Shown: positions 52,311 to 60,522 of the stretch, one piece after another | Position numbering within the stretch: position 1 is the stretch's first letter | Layout: each line of letters begins with the position of its first letter | NCBI GenBank assembly: GCA_050955045.1 | Contig: JBPBQV010000030.1 | Coordinates: forward strand, 62,001-126,000 | Source: Mucilaginibacter_A sp050955045 | GTDB lineage: Bacteria; Bacteroidota; Bacteroidia; Sphingobacteriales; Sphingobacteriaceae | Length of the DNA stretch: 64,000 nucleotides | Direction of reading: 5' to 3' | Made by a program: the position numbers and the translations under genes | Notes under the pieces: generated by a model | Told to the model about the DNA's origin: nothing | Databases searched by the model: none | What the model saw: only the letters and a program-made list of their open reading frames with translations

Positions 52311-52994
52311 CTACAATTTAATTAATTCTTCTGCCAGTTCAACTAAATTATTGCAAATAAACCGAGGCTGATCAGCCAAAGGATACAGAGATTGTTCTTT
52401 TCGGGCGATAAAAGCAGCTTGCATATCAGCACGAATGGCACCGGCAACATCCCAGCCATGAGCAGCAATCAGCATAACTTCTTTGGGCTTAACATCCATT
52501 TTATCCAACACATATTTATAAGTATCAGGGTGTGGTTTGTACAACTTTACCTCATCAACACTAAAAGTTTTGTCAAAATAATCAGTGAGTTGCGCAAACT
52601 CAAGCTGTTTTTCCTGTGCAGCAGGAGCGGAGTTGGTGAGCGTTACCATTTTGTAACCTGCTTTTTTTAGCATTGTTAATCCTTCAATAACTTCCGAATA
52701 AGGTGGCAACTGCTGCATTGATTTTAAAATATCCTGCATAAAAGCTTCATCTGCATTTACTTGCAATGCGTTTGCAGTCATTTCCAGAGATGCTTTTGCA
52801 ATTTTGCTAAAAGGATGATAAGATTTGGTTATAGTATCAACCAAAGAATATTGCAACAACCACGAAAACCATTGGGTAAAGGCACCCGGATGTTTATAAG
52901 CATAATTGATTGCTTCTTTGATGCTTTCCATGTTTAGCAAAGTGCCGTTAACATCAAAAATTAATAATTTAGGTTTGGATGGTGTAAAAAACAT
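52311..52994 (-). CDS. haloacid dehalogenase type II-like HAD hydrolase
   Basis: 227 residues. Motif I LLIFDVNGTLLN (9-20, nucleophile Asp13), then a helical cap with FTQWFSWLLQYSLVD, motif II VTLTNSAP near 115, VKLYKPHPDTY with the Lys, and MLIAAHGWDVAGAIRADM as motif IV. The cap and motifs fit L-2-haloacid dehalogenases, but phosphatase or other activity cannot be excluded. Single gene. Confidence 0.9.
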   Translation of the reverse strand: MFFTPSKPKLLIFDVNGTLLNMESIKEAINYAYKHPGAFTQWFSWLLQYSLVDTITKSYHPFSKIAKASLEMTANALQVNADEAFMQDILKSMQQLPPYSEVIEGLTMLKKAGYKMVTLTNSAPAAQEKQLEFAQLTDYFDKTFSVDEVKLYKPHPDTYKYVLDKMDVKPKEVMLIAAHGWDVAGAIRADMQAAFIARKEQSLYPLADQPRFICNNLVELAEELIKL

Positions 52995-53035
52995 AAGGAA
53001 AATGTGTAATTGTTATTAAGAAACCGGCTAATAGA

Positions 53036-53050
53036 GATACTGTTTTTACC
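53036..53050 (+). repeat. 15-bp word, GT class
   Basis: GATACTGTTTTTACC followed by AGATAAAAATTG, between the HAD gene and the glycine-zipper gene. Confidence 0.82.
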
Positions 53051-53173
53051 AGATAAAAATTGCTTTAAAATGAGCTTGGAATTGTATAAGTATTAAACCT
53101 TAACAAAAAACCTTCGTTAAACAGATAGTGTGTTTATAAAATGCCTTATTATAAAAAATTTAACAACCTATTC

Positions 53174-53515
53174 ATGAAAAAGCTGATTTTAATTTTTGCT
53201 GTATTCTTCTCTTTATCTGCCGCTACCGGCGATTATGTACAAGCTCAAACTGCAAAGCGTACTTATTACAAAAATGGTAAAACGTATGTTACCAAAACTA
53301 AAACCCGACACGGCATGTCTAAACGTGCTAAAGGTGCATTGATAGGTGGTGGCGCAGGTGCAGTCGGGGGTGCTTTAATTGGCAAAAACGTTGGCGGTGC
53401 ATTAATTGGCGGTGCTTTAGGTGCTGGTGCCGGTTATGTAGTTGGTAATGAAACAGATAAAAATAAATCTCGTGCTGCAACCCATGTTGTTACAAAACGT
53501 AAAGTAATTCATTAA
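53174..53515 (+). CDS. secreted glycine-zipper protein
   Basis: 113 residues from ATG 53174; a start 33 bp upstream would add a non-signal extension. Signal peptide KKLILIFAVFFSLSAATG..VQA, then a basic segment, then a glycine zipper at about 54-92 (GALIGGGAGAVGGALIG and a second repeat GGALIGGALGAGAGYVVG). Such zippers insert into membranes (SlyB/OmpA-like, YMGG). It ends in a basic tail. Function unknown. Confidence 0.82.
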   Translation: MKKLILIFAVFFSLSAATGDYVQAQTAKRTYYKNGKTYVTKTKTRHGMSKRAKGALIGGGAGAVGGALIGKNVGGALIGGALGAGAGYVVGNETDKNKSRAATHVVTKRKVIH

Positions 53516-53529
53516 ACTCAATTTTAACC

Positions 53530-53572
53530 TTATAAAAAAAGCATCGCTAAACCAGCGATGCTTTTTTTATAA
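53530..53572 (+). terminator. intrinsic terminator after glycine-zipper gene
   Basis: Perfect 19-bp arms (TTATAAAAAAAGCATCGCT and its complement) around AAACC. The arms resemble the 15-bp word with TT in the variable position. The convergent ADH gene follows. Confidence 0.9.
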
Positions 53573-53585
53573 GGTATTTTTTGGA

Positions 53586-54632
53586 TTAATTTAGAGAAGA
53601 CATATCAATAACAAAACGATATTTAACATCTGCGTTTAAAGTACGTTCGTAAGCTTCGTTAATCTGATTAATGTTGATCATTTCCACATCAGAAGTGATT
53701 CCTTTTTCGGCACAGTAATCCAGCATTTCCTGGGTTTCCTTGATTCCTCCAACTAAAGAACCAACAATGCTGCGGCGACCAAAAATCAGGTTAACTGCAT
53801 GTACATCAGATGGTTCTGGTGGAACGCCTAATAAAACCATTACACCATCAGTGCGCATTAATGGTAAATAATCGTTGTAATTGTGTTTGGCAGAAACGGT
53901 ATCAATGATGAAATCAAAAGTATTGGCCAAACCCTTCATTGCTTCCGGCTCTGTAGTCAACGCAAAATGATGTGCACCCAATTCCTGCGCATCTTTTTCT
54001 TTAGATGGAGAACGGCTCAGCATTGTAACTTCTGCGCCCATAGAAGCGGCCAGTTTTACAGCCATGTGGCCCAATCCGCCCAAACCAACTACTGCAACTT
54101 TATCGCCTTCTTTTACGCCCCAGTGTTTTAAGGGAGAATAAGTGGTAATACCGGCACACAATAAAGGTGCAACTTTTTCTAAAGGCAATTTATCAGAAAC
54201 ACTCAATACAAAACCTTGTGTAACAACAATATGTGAAGAATAACCACCATTGGTAATGGTTTTTCCATCCTGAGATTTGGAGTTGTAAGTTTGCGTATTT
54301 CCGTTTTCGCAGTATTGCTCTAAATCGTCTTTGCAATTGTCGCAATGGCCGCAGCTATCTACAAAACAACCAACGCCAACGGTATCGCCTTCTTTAAATT
54401 TGGTTACGTTTTCGCCCACACGGGTTACTTTTCCTACAATTTCGTGTCCCGGAACAACTGGATATTGCGTGCCGCCCCATTCGTTGCGCGCGGTGTGGAT
54501 GTCGGAATGACAAACGCCACAATATGAAATTTTAATTTCCACATCATCAGCTCCCGGCTCCCGGCGGTCAATCTGATGTGGTGCTAAAGGTGCTTCGGCT
54601 GCTTGCGCCGCATATGCATGTACTGAATTCAT
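53586..54632 (-). CDS. zinc-dependent NAD(P)-linked alcohol dehydrogenase (YahK/CAD type)
   Basis: 348 residues. Catalytic zinc site: CGVCHSDIHTARNEWG near 36 with Cys, GHEIVG with His-Glu, and the structural zinc loop CGHCDNCKDDLEQYC (about 94-108). The cofactor-binding GLGGLGHMAVKLA near 180 is typical of NADP-preferring cinnamyl-alcohol-dehydrogenase-like reductases. It reduces or oxidises aldehydes/alcohols of broad range. Confidence 0.93.
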   Translation of the reverse strand: MNSVHAYAAQAAEAPLAPHQIDRREPGADDVEIKISYCGVCHSDIHTARNEWGGTQYPVVPGHEIVGKVTRVGENVTKFKEGDTVGVGCFVDSCGHCDNCKDDLEQYCENGNTQTYNSKSQDGKTITNGGYSSHIVVTQGFVLSVSDKLPLEKVAPLLCAGITTYSPLKHWGVKEGDKVAVVGLGGLGHMAVKLAASMGAEVTMLSRSPSKEKDAQELGAHHFALTTEPEAMKGLANTFDFIIDTVSAKHNYNDYLPLMRTDGVMVLLGVPPEPSDVHAVNLIFGRRSIVGSLVGGIKETQEMLDYCAEKGITSDVEMININQINEAYERTLNADVKYRFVIDMSSLN

Positions 54633-54778
54633 AATAATTTTCTTGAGTTTGATGTTGCAACAAGTATCGGGTTTTTAATGTTTTTAGAATGTCAAGGTAT
54701 TTAAAAGGCTTATTAAGCCTTAATGAGGTTTCAAACCAAAACCCATTTTCTCGGTAGTGTTTATAACAATTTTATACC

Positions 54779-54793
54779 GATAAAAACAGCATT
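54779..54793 (-). repeat. 15-bp word, GT class, abutting a start codon
   Basis: GATAAAAACAGCATT ends immediately before the ATG at 54794. Confidence 0.84.
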
Positions 54794-56791
54794 ATGCCAA
54801 ATCAACTCGCTAATTCTACCTCGCCATACTTGCAACAGCACGCCAATAATCCAGTGGATTGGTTTCCCTGGGGAGAAGAAGCACTGCAAAAAGCAAAGGC
54901 TGAAAATAAATTATTACTGATCAGTATTGGCTATTCGGCTTGCCACTGGTGCCATGTCATGGAGCATGAAAGCTTTGAGAAAGAGGAAGTTGCAGAAATA
55001 ATGAACCGTTTTTTTGTCTGCATTAAAGTAGATCGGGAAGAACGGCCGGATGTAGATCAAATCTACATGAGTGCCGTACAATTGATGACCAACCGTGGCG
55101 GCTGGCCGCTCAATTGTATTTGTCTGCCCGATCAGCGTCCGGTTTATGGTGGAACATATTTCCCGAAAAAAGACTGGCTGAATCTACTCGTCAACTTGGC
55201 TGATTTCTGGCGGGAAAAACCACAGGAAGCCGAAGATTATGCCGTTCGCCTCACCGATGGCATCCACAAATACGAACAATTTGAGTTTGTAAACGAAGCA
55301 AAAGCCTTTTCTAAAACCGATCTGGAAGCAATTGTAACGCCCTGGAAACGCAATTTCGACATGCTGGAAGGCGGTTTAAAACGCGCGCCAAAATTTCCGA
55401 TGCCAAACAACTGGCAGTTTCTAATGCGTTACGCGCATTTGATGAAAGATGAAGCCGTAAACATGAGCGTGCGCGTTACGCTGGAAAAAATGGCTTTTGG
55501 TGGAATTTATGATCAAATTGGAGGCGGTTTTGCCCGTTATTCTGTCGATGGAAACTGGCACGTGCCGCACTTTGAAAAAATGCTGTACGATAATGCGCAG
55601 TTGGTAAGTCTTTATTCCGAAGCTTTTACCTGGGCCGTTGATCCTTTGTATCCGAAAATTATTGCCGAAACTTTAACTTTTATCGAACGCGAACTCACTT
55701 CTCCCGAAGGCGGATTTTATTCTGCTTTGGATGCAGATAGTGAAGGCGTGGAAGGTAAGTTTTATACTTTTACCAAAACCGAAGTAGAAGAAGTTTTGGG
55801 TGCAGATGCGGAATTATTCAACACGTATTTCCATGTAACAGAAGAAGGAAATTGGGAAGAGGAGCAAACCAATATTTTTTTCCGGAAAGATGATGCCGAT
55901 GAACTGGACGAACGTTTCAGGCTTTCGGTAGATGAACTGCAAACGAAAATCAATCAGGCACGCCAAAAAATACTCGATAAAAGAAGCACGCGCGTTCGCC
56001 CTGGATTGGATCATAAAATTCTGGCCAGCTGGAACGGTTTGATGTTGAAAGGTTATTGCGATGCGTACCGCGCACTGGATGAACCGCAATATCTGGAAAC
56101 CGCCATCCGTAATGCTTCTTTTATCCTGCAAAATCTGTCTAACGGAAACGGAAAACTGAACCGCGTTTATCAAAATTCTTCGCCTGCTTTTCTGGATGAT
56201 TATGCTTTGGTTGCTGATGCTTTGATCAGTTTATACGAAGTTACTTTTGATGAAAAATGGTTGCTGGAGGCGCGAAAAATCAATGATTATGCAGTTGATC
56301 ATTTTTATGATTTATCAAGCGGCATGTTTTTTTACACTTCGGATGAAGATGCGCAATTGATTGCCCGAAAAACGGAAGTGATGGATAACGTAATCCCGTC
56401 TTCTAATTCTGTGATGGCCAAGAATCTGAAAAAATTAGGTTTGTTTTTTGATCACGAAGAATATCATCAGCTTTCGGGCCAGCTTTTGCTGAATATCGAA
56501 AAAAGCATGGCGCCATACGGTTCCTCATTTTCTAACTGGGCAATGCTACTTTTAGATGAAGTTTTTGGTGTTTACGAGATTGTGGTCACCGGCGAGCAAT
56601 CCGAAGAAAAAAGAAAAGAATTTGAGAAAAAGTATCTTCCCAACAAAATTATCTTGGGCGGAACAAAAGGAACTTTACCTTTGTTGCAGGATAAAATCGA
56701 CAGTAAAAACAGCATTTTTGTTTGTAAAGACAAAACCTGCCAGCTGCCGGTTGATGAAGTATCTGAAGCATTTAAACAGATTGAAGAATAG
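54794..56791 (+). CDS. thioredoxin-domain DUF255 protein (YyaL / SPATA20-like)
   Basis: 665 residues. The N-terminal ~160 form a DUF255 thioredoxin-like fold with the CHWCH motif (SACHWCHVMEHESF near 51-64), and the conserved MTNRGGWPLNCICLPD near 98. The rest is an (alpha/alpha)6 barrel like six-hairpin glycosidases or N-acylglucosamine epimerases, containing GGFYSALDADSEGVEGKFY near 310. The family is universal but its function is unresolved; redox or sugar activity have both been suggested. Confidence 0.92.
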   Translation: MPNQLANSTSPYLQQHANNPVDWFPWGEEALQKAKAENKLLLISIGYSACHWCHVMEHESFEKEEVAEIMNRFFVCIKVDREERPDVDQIYMSAVQLMTNRGGWPLNCICLPDQRPVYGGTYFPKKDWLNLLVNLADFWREKPQEAEDYAVRLTDGIHKYEQFEFVNEAKAFSKTDLEAIVTPWKRNFDMLEGGLKRAPKFPMPNNWQFLMRYAHLMKDEAVNMSVRVTLEKMAFGGIYDQIGGGFARYSVDGNWHVPHFEKMLYDNAQLVSLYSEAFTWAVDPLYPKIIAETLTFIERELTSPEGGFYSALDADSEGVEGKFYTFTKTEVEEVLGADAELFNTYFHVTEEGNWEEEQTNIFFRKDDADELDERFRLSVDELQTKINQARQKILDKRSTRVRPGLDHKILASWNGLMLKGYCDAYRALDEPQYLETAIRNASFILQNLSNGNGKLNRVYQNSSPAFLDDYALVADALISLYEVTFDEKWLLEARKINDYAVDHFYDLSSGMFFYTSDEDAQLIARKTEVMDNVIPSSNSVMAKNLKKLGLFFDHEEYHQLSGQLLLNIEKSMAPYGSSFSNWAMLLLDEVFGVYEIVVTGEQSEEKRKEFEKKYLPNKIILGGTKGTLPLLQDKIDSKNSIFVCKDKTCQLPVDEVSEAFKQIEE

Positions 56792-56878
56792 GTTTGAAGT
56801 GTGGAGATTAAGGATAGAAGAGCGATTTGCAAGTTCCTTAAACCTCGATCTCCGGTCACTTTACCCAAAACAAAAATT

Positions 56879-57379
56879 ATGAAAATTGAACCACAGCACG
56901 TAGTATCATTAACTTATGATTTGTACGTAGATCAGGAAAATGGCGAAGAAGGTTTGGTAGAAAGTGCCACCCAGGAGCAGCCGCTAACTTTTATTTATGG
57001 TGCCGGCCAGATGTTGCCAAAATTTGAAGAGCATTTAAGCACTTTGAGCGCGGGCGACCAATACGAATTTCGCTTGACAGCCGAAGATGCTTATGGCGAA
57101 TACGATAACGAAGCCGTAGCAAGTTTGCCAAAAGAAATGTTCGGAACAGAAGAAATTCCGGCGGTTGGCAGCATGTTGCCTTTGCAGGATAACGAAGGAA
57201 ACCGTTTGCAGGGGCAGGTAGTTTCTGTTGCCGAAGATGCAGTTCTGGTAGATTTAAACCATCCAATGGCTGGTCAGGCTTTGCATTTTAAAGGTGAAAT
57301 TTTGAATGTTCGCCCGGCAAATGAAGAAGAATTGTCTCATGGCCATGCGCATGGTGCGGATGGTGATTCTGGTCATTGA
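56879..57379 (+). CDS. slyD: FKBP-type peptidyl-prolyl isomerase, SlyD-like
   Basis: 166 residues from ATG 56879. The FKBP core is interrupted by an IF (insert-in-flap) chaperone domain: VVSLTYDLYVDQENGE near 9, then FIYGAGQMLPKFEEHL near 40, FRLTAEDAYGEYD and the IF domain to about 135. The C-terminus ends in a His-rich HGHAHGADGDSGH metal-binding tail as in SlyD. Functions as a folding catalyst and metal (Ni) carrier. Confidence 0.9.
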   Translation: MKIEPQHVVSLTYDLYVDQENGEEGLVESATQEQPLTFIYGAGQMLPKFEEHLSTLSAGDQYEFRLTAEDAYGEYDNEAVASLPKEMFGTEEIPAVGSMLPLQDNEGNRLQGQVVSVAEDAVLVDLNHPMAGQALHFKGEILNVRPANEEELSHGHAHGADGDSGH

Positions 57380-57382
57380 TCA

Positions 57383-57397
57383 GATGCTGTTTTTAGC
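57383..57397 (+). repeat. 15-bp word, GT class
   Basis: GATGCTGTTTTTAGC followed by AGCTAAAAATTG, after slyD. Confidence 0.82.
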
Positions 57398-57415
57398 AGC
57401 TAAAAATTGATGAAC

Positions 57416-57450
57416 AAAAAATCCCGATCAGGTTTGATCGGGATTTTTTT
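57416..57450. terminator. bidirectional terminator between slyD and methyltransferase
   Basis: AAAAAATCCCGATCA pairs with TGATCGGGATTTTTTT around GGT. The methyltransferase C-terminus (stop 57428) is encoded inside the hairpin. Confidence 0.9.
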
Positions 57451-58141
57451 GTTTAATTATTAATCTTGCTAAATACAAATCCATTTCGTCTTCGTAAACA
57501 ATTTCACATTTCCAGCCATTTTTAGATGCTGTTTTTAGCAGTGTTTTTTGGTCGATGTATAACCAGTTAAACCAATTGCCTTGCTGGTTTCTATATTCAT
57601 ATTGATAACTGATTTCGCCGAAATAGTTGTTTTTTGGCAGCGGCAAATTTTCGTATAAATAAGTAATATCCGAAGAATCAAAAATTAATTGTCCGCCGGG
57701 CAGCAGCAATTGTTTGGCGTGTTGTAAAAAGTGGTCTAATCCGGCTAAGTTTTGGGTTAAACCAATGCCGTTCATCAGCAAAAGCAACGTATTAAATTTT
57801 TCGGTTTTGTATTGAAAAATGTCTTGCTGTAATACTGTTTTTACGCCTCTTTTTTTCATCAGTTCGGCTGCGCCGGGCGAAATTTCCAGAGCAGAAACTT
57901 CAAAATTACGATCCTGTAAAACCAAAGCATGGCTTCCGGCTCCGGCGCCAATATCCAGCACTTTGCCGCGGCACAATTGCAGCGCAAGCAGTTCTGCTTC
58001 TGGCATTTCTGTTTCTCCCCGAAAAAAAACTTCTACCGGCATTTCTTCCGGTTCGCCGTAATTGTTGTTCAGCCATAGTTTTTCTACAGATTGCTGGTTG
58101 TAAAAATCCTGTAAAGCCTGGCCGTAAATATCCATCGGCAC
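57428..58141 (-). CDS. class I SAM-dependent methyltransferase
   Basis: 237 residues. The SAM-binding motif I is VLDIGAGAGSHALVL (about 65-79), with VSALEISPGA as motif II and TLLLLMNGIGLT near 135 as the post-motif region. It has no strong family marker for a particular acceptor. The last six codons overlap the terminator hairpin, so the C-terminus is set by the hairpin's sequence. Two GT-class words lie in it (57525, 57831). Confidence 0.88.
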   Translation of the reverse strand: MPMDIYGQALQDFYNQQSVEKLWLNNNYGEPEEMPVEVFFRGETEMPEAELLALQLCRGKVLDIGAGAGSHALVLQDRNFEVSALEISPGAAELMKKRGVKTVLQQDIFQYKTEKFNTLLLLMNGIGLTQNLAGLDHFLQHAKQLLLPGGQLIFDSSDITYLYENLPLPKNNYFGEISYQYEYRNQQGNWFNWLYIDQKTLLKTASKNGWKCEIVYEDEMDLYLARLIIKQKNPDQT

Positions 58142-58155
58142 AAAATAAAGTATTT

Positions 58156-58170
58156 CATGCTGTTTTTACC
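58156..58170 (+). repeat. 15-bp word, GT class
   Basis: CATGCTGTTTTTACC followed by GCGTAAAAATTC, just upstream of the methyltransferase start. Confidence 0.8.
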
Positions 58171-58218
58171 GCGTAAAAATTCGGATGATCAAAAAAAGGT
58201 TGTATCAGAAATTGACAG

Positions 58219-58869
58219 TTAATTTTCTGAATGGTAAGGTGATTCTTTCCTTTTCATATTAACACAAGCTAATTCCGTAAATTCTTTTTTAACAAAAGTC
58301 TGAATTACGCGAACACTTTTTTTGCTGATTTCTTCTATCAACAGAACCCATTTTTTTACTTCCTGGTCTTCTAATGATTTAGTTTTTCTAACCGTAAGAG
58401 CCGCAAGGTTTTGGATGGAGCCAAGCGGCGCAGTAAGATCATGGGAAATGGTGTTTAAAACAGCTTTTTTGTTATCAGCAAATTCGTTTAATTGCTGGCA
58501 ATGAGCTTTGTAATCGCTGATATCTTCTATATAACCAGTCAGAATATTTTTCGTAGTTTCCTCTGTTTGTAAAAGCAGGCTGAGACGTAAAAAGTATTCT
58601 TTTTTATCGGGCAAAATCATTTTAAACTCAATATTAGTTTTAAAAACATCTGGTTGCAAAGCAGCGTAAGTTTGCTTTAAATAGTTTCTATCATCTATAC
58701 AAACCATTGCAAAAAGTTTTTTGATGGAAACTTTGCTGGCTTTAACCTGAAAAAAAGCTTCGAAAGCTGGATTGGCATAAATAAATTGATTTTTGCTAAG
58801 GTTATACGCAAAATAAATGCGGTGATCATGTTTGGTAAGGGTGAGCAATAATGCTGCTGTTTCGGTCAT
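58219..58869 (-). CDS. PAS-domain protein with bare histidine-kinase DHp helix
   Basis: 216 residues. Residues of about 15-130 form a PAS domain (YFAYNLSKNQFIYANPAFEAFF, then KEYFLRLSLLLQTEE). It is followed by a DHp/HisKA helix with LNTISHDLTAPLGSIQNLA near 137-155, whose His is the usual phospho-acceptor. The protein ends about 60 residues later with no HATPase domain. It may be a phosphotransfer or dimerisation partner, or a remnant. The TPR protein at 23078 shows the same loss, so this may be a pattern of the genome. Confidence 0.82.
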   Translation of the reverse strand: MTETAALLLTLTKHDHRIYFAYNLSKNQFIYANPAFEAFFQVKASKVSIKKLFAMVCIDDRNYLKQTYAALQPDVFKTNIEFKMILPDKKEYFLRLSLLLQTEETTKNILTGYIEDISDYKAHCQQLNEFADNKKAVLNTISHDLTAPLGSIQNLAALTVRKTKSLEDQEVKKWVLLIEEISKKSVRVIQTFVKKEFTELACVNMKRKESPYHSEN

Positions 58870-59074
58870 GAAGAATTGTAATATTAGGTAAAACTCTATA
58901 TTCTGATGGTCAATTCAATGAATAAAAGTTAACCATAGGTTTGGAAATTTTTTACGTGCTATATTGCAAAATGTTGCGACAGGAAAGAAAATTCTAAATT
59001 ATTAACCGATGGTTAAGCGTATTGAATAAAAAGAACATTATAGTTTATTTCCAAAACAGAAAAACCAGTGTTTT

Positions 59075-59082
59075 TAGATTTG
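59075..59082 (+). promoter_or_regulatory. -7 box upstream of the DUF2130 gene
   Basis: TAGATTTG fits TAnnTTTG, 37 bp before the ATG at 59120. Confidence 0.42.
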
Positions 59083-59119
59083 TGGATGATTAACTATCTT
59101 TCAACCAAATATTTTAGCA

Positions 59120-60391
59120 ATGGCAACAGAAGTTAAGTGTCCGGGTTGTAGCCAGTCTTTCCAGATTGAAGAGGTGATGGCTGAGGAATATAAAAAAGAG
59201 CTGAAACGGGAAATGCTTTCTTACAAAAGCAAAAAAGATGAAGAGGCACAAAAAATCAGGGAAGAACTGCTGCGTAAAGAAGATGAATTTAACAAAAAAT
59301 CGCGGCAGCAAAACCTAGTTTTTGAGGAACGTTTAGCCAGCGAAAAAAAGCAAATTCAACAGCAGGTAGAGCAAAATTTGCGAAAATCAATTGCTTCTGA
59401 TTTTGAAAATGAAAGAGCAATGCTGATTAATTCTAACAGAGAATCGGAAGAAAAACTGAAACTTTCGCGCCAGAAAGAAATGGAATTTTTGCAGCGCGAG
59501 CAGCAGCTTAAAAATAAAGAAGCCGAAATGGAGCTTGTTTTACAACGTAAATTGCAGGAACAGCGCGGCGAATTATCTGAACAAATACGCAAGCAGGAAG
59601 CCGAAAAAAATAATTTGAAAGAAACCGAACATCAGCTGCGCGTAAAAGAACTGGAAAAGCAATTAGACGACCAGAAAAAGCTTGCCGAAGAAATGAAACG
59701 CAAAGCCGAGCAAGGCAGTATGCAATTGCAAGGCGAAGTGCAGGAACTGATTTTAGAAGAATTGCTGCGTAGCAGTTTCCCGTTTGATGTGATTTCGGAA
59801 GTTGGAAAAGGCGTTCGCGGTGCGGATTGCGTGCAAACGGTGCGCAACCAGTTTGGACAAGAATGCGGCCGGATTATTTATGAAAGTAAACGAACCAAAG
59901 ATTTTGGCGGCGACTGGATTGAAAAACTAAAAAAAGATATGCGCAGCCAGGGCGTGGATGTTGCCGTCATCGTGTCGCAGGTTTACCCAAAAGGAATGGA
60001 TTGTTTTGGCGAGAAAGATGGCGTTTGGATTTGCTCTTATGAGGAAGTAAAAGCCGTTGCATACATTTTGCGTGATGGAATTATGAAGCTTTTTAACGCT
60101 AATAAATCACAGGAAAACCGTGGTGATAAAATGCAGCTTTTATACAGTTATTTAACCAGCGCCGAGTTTTCTGAACAGTGGAAAGCAATCAAAGAAGGTT
60201 TTATGAGTATGCGCCAATCAATTCAGCAAGAGCGTATTGCAATGGAAAGAATGTGGAAATCCCGCGAAAAACAACTGGAAAAAGTGTTATTAAACGCAGC
60301 ATGGATTCGTGGTTCTATTGAAGGAATTGCCGGTAGCGATACCATACAGTTAAGTTTAACAGACGATGAAGAAGAATTGCTGATTGAGTAA
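59120..60391 (+). CDS. DUF2130 protein, predicted nuclease-like with zinc ribbon and coiled coil
   Basis: 423 residues. An N-terminal CPGC-type zinc knuckle half (KCPGCSQSF) is followed by a very long coiled coil (about 20-205). Residues of about 210-340 form the DUF2130 core: GKGVRGADCVQTV then GRIIYESKRTKDFGGDWIEKL, a D...ExK arrangement as in PD-(D/E)XK nucleases, and VAVIVSQVYPKGMD. The C-terminus is another helical segment. Predicted nuclease activity is inference from the motif. No partner genes adjoin it. Confidence 0.88.
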   Translation: MATEVKCPGCSQSFQIEEVMAEEYKKELKREMLSYKSKKDEEAQKIREELLRKEDEFNKKSRQQNLVFEERLASEKKQIQQQVEQNLRKSIASDFENERAMLINSNRESEEKLKLSRQKEMEFLQREQQLKNKEAEMELVLQRKLQEQRGELSEQIRKQEAEKNNLKETEHQLRVKELEKQLDDQKKLAEEMKRKAEQGSMQLQGEVQELILEELLRSSFPFDVISEVGKGVRGADCVQTVRNQFGQECGRIIYESKRTKDFGGDWIEKLKKDMRSQGVDVAVIVSQVYPKGMDCFGEKDGVWICSYEEVKAVAYILRDGIMKLFNANKSQENRGDKMQLLYSYLTSAEFSEQWKAIKEGFMSMRQSIQQERIAMERMWKSREKQLEKVLLNAAWIRGSIEGIAGSDTIQLSLTDDEEELLIE

Positions 60392-60405
60392 ATGCTTCTT
60401 TTATC
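60391..60405 (+). repeat. 15-bp word, TC class
   Basis: AATGCTTCTTTTATC then ACCCAAAAAATA; its first base is the last base of the DUF2130 stop codon. Confidence 0.83.
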
Positions 60406-60416
60406 ACCCAAAAAAT

Positions 60417-60457
60417 AAAGCCTTGTCTTTCTGTTTTTACCAGATTGGCAAGGCTTT
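60417..60457 (+). terminator. hairpin after DUF2130
   Basis: AAAGCCTTG pairs with CAAGGCTTT across about 23 bases. It lacks a long T-tail, so termination is only probable. Confidence 0.55.
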
Positions 60458-60522
60458 GAACTAAACTAAAAATATTATAGAAAGATATTTTAAAAATCAA
60501 TCTAAGCTTAGAGAATAGAATC

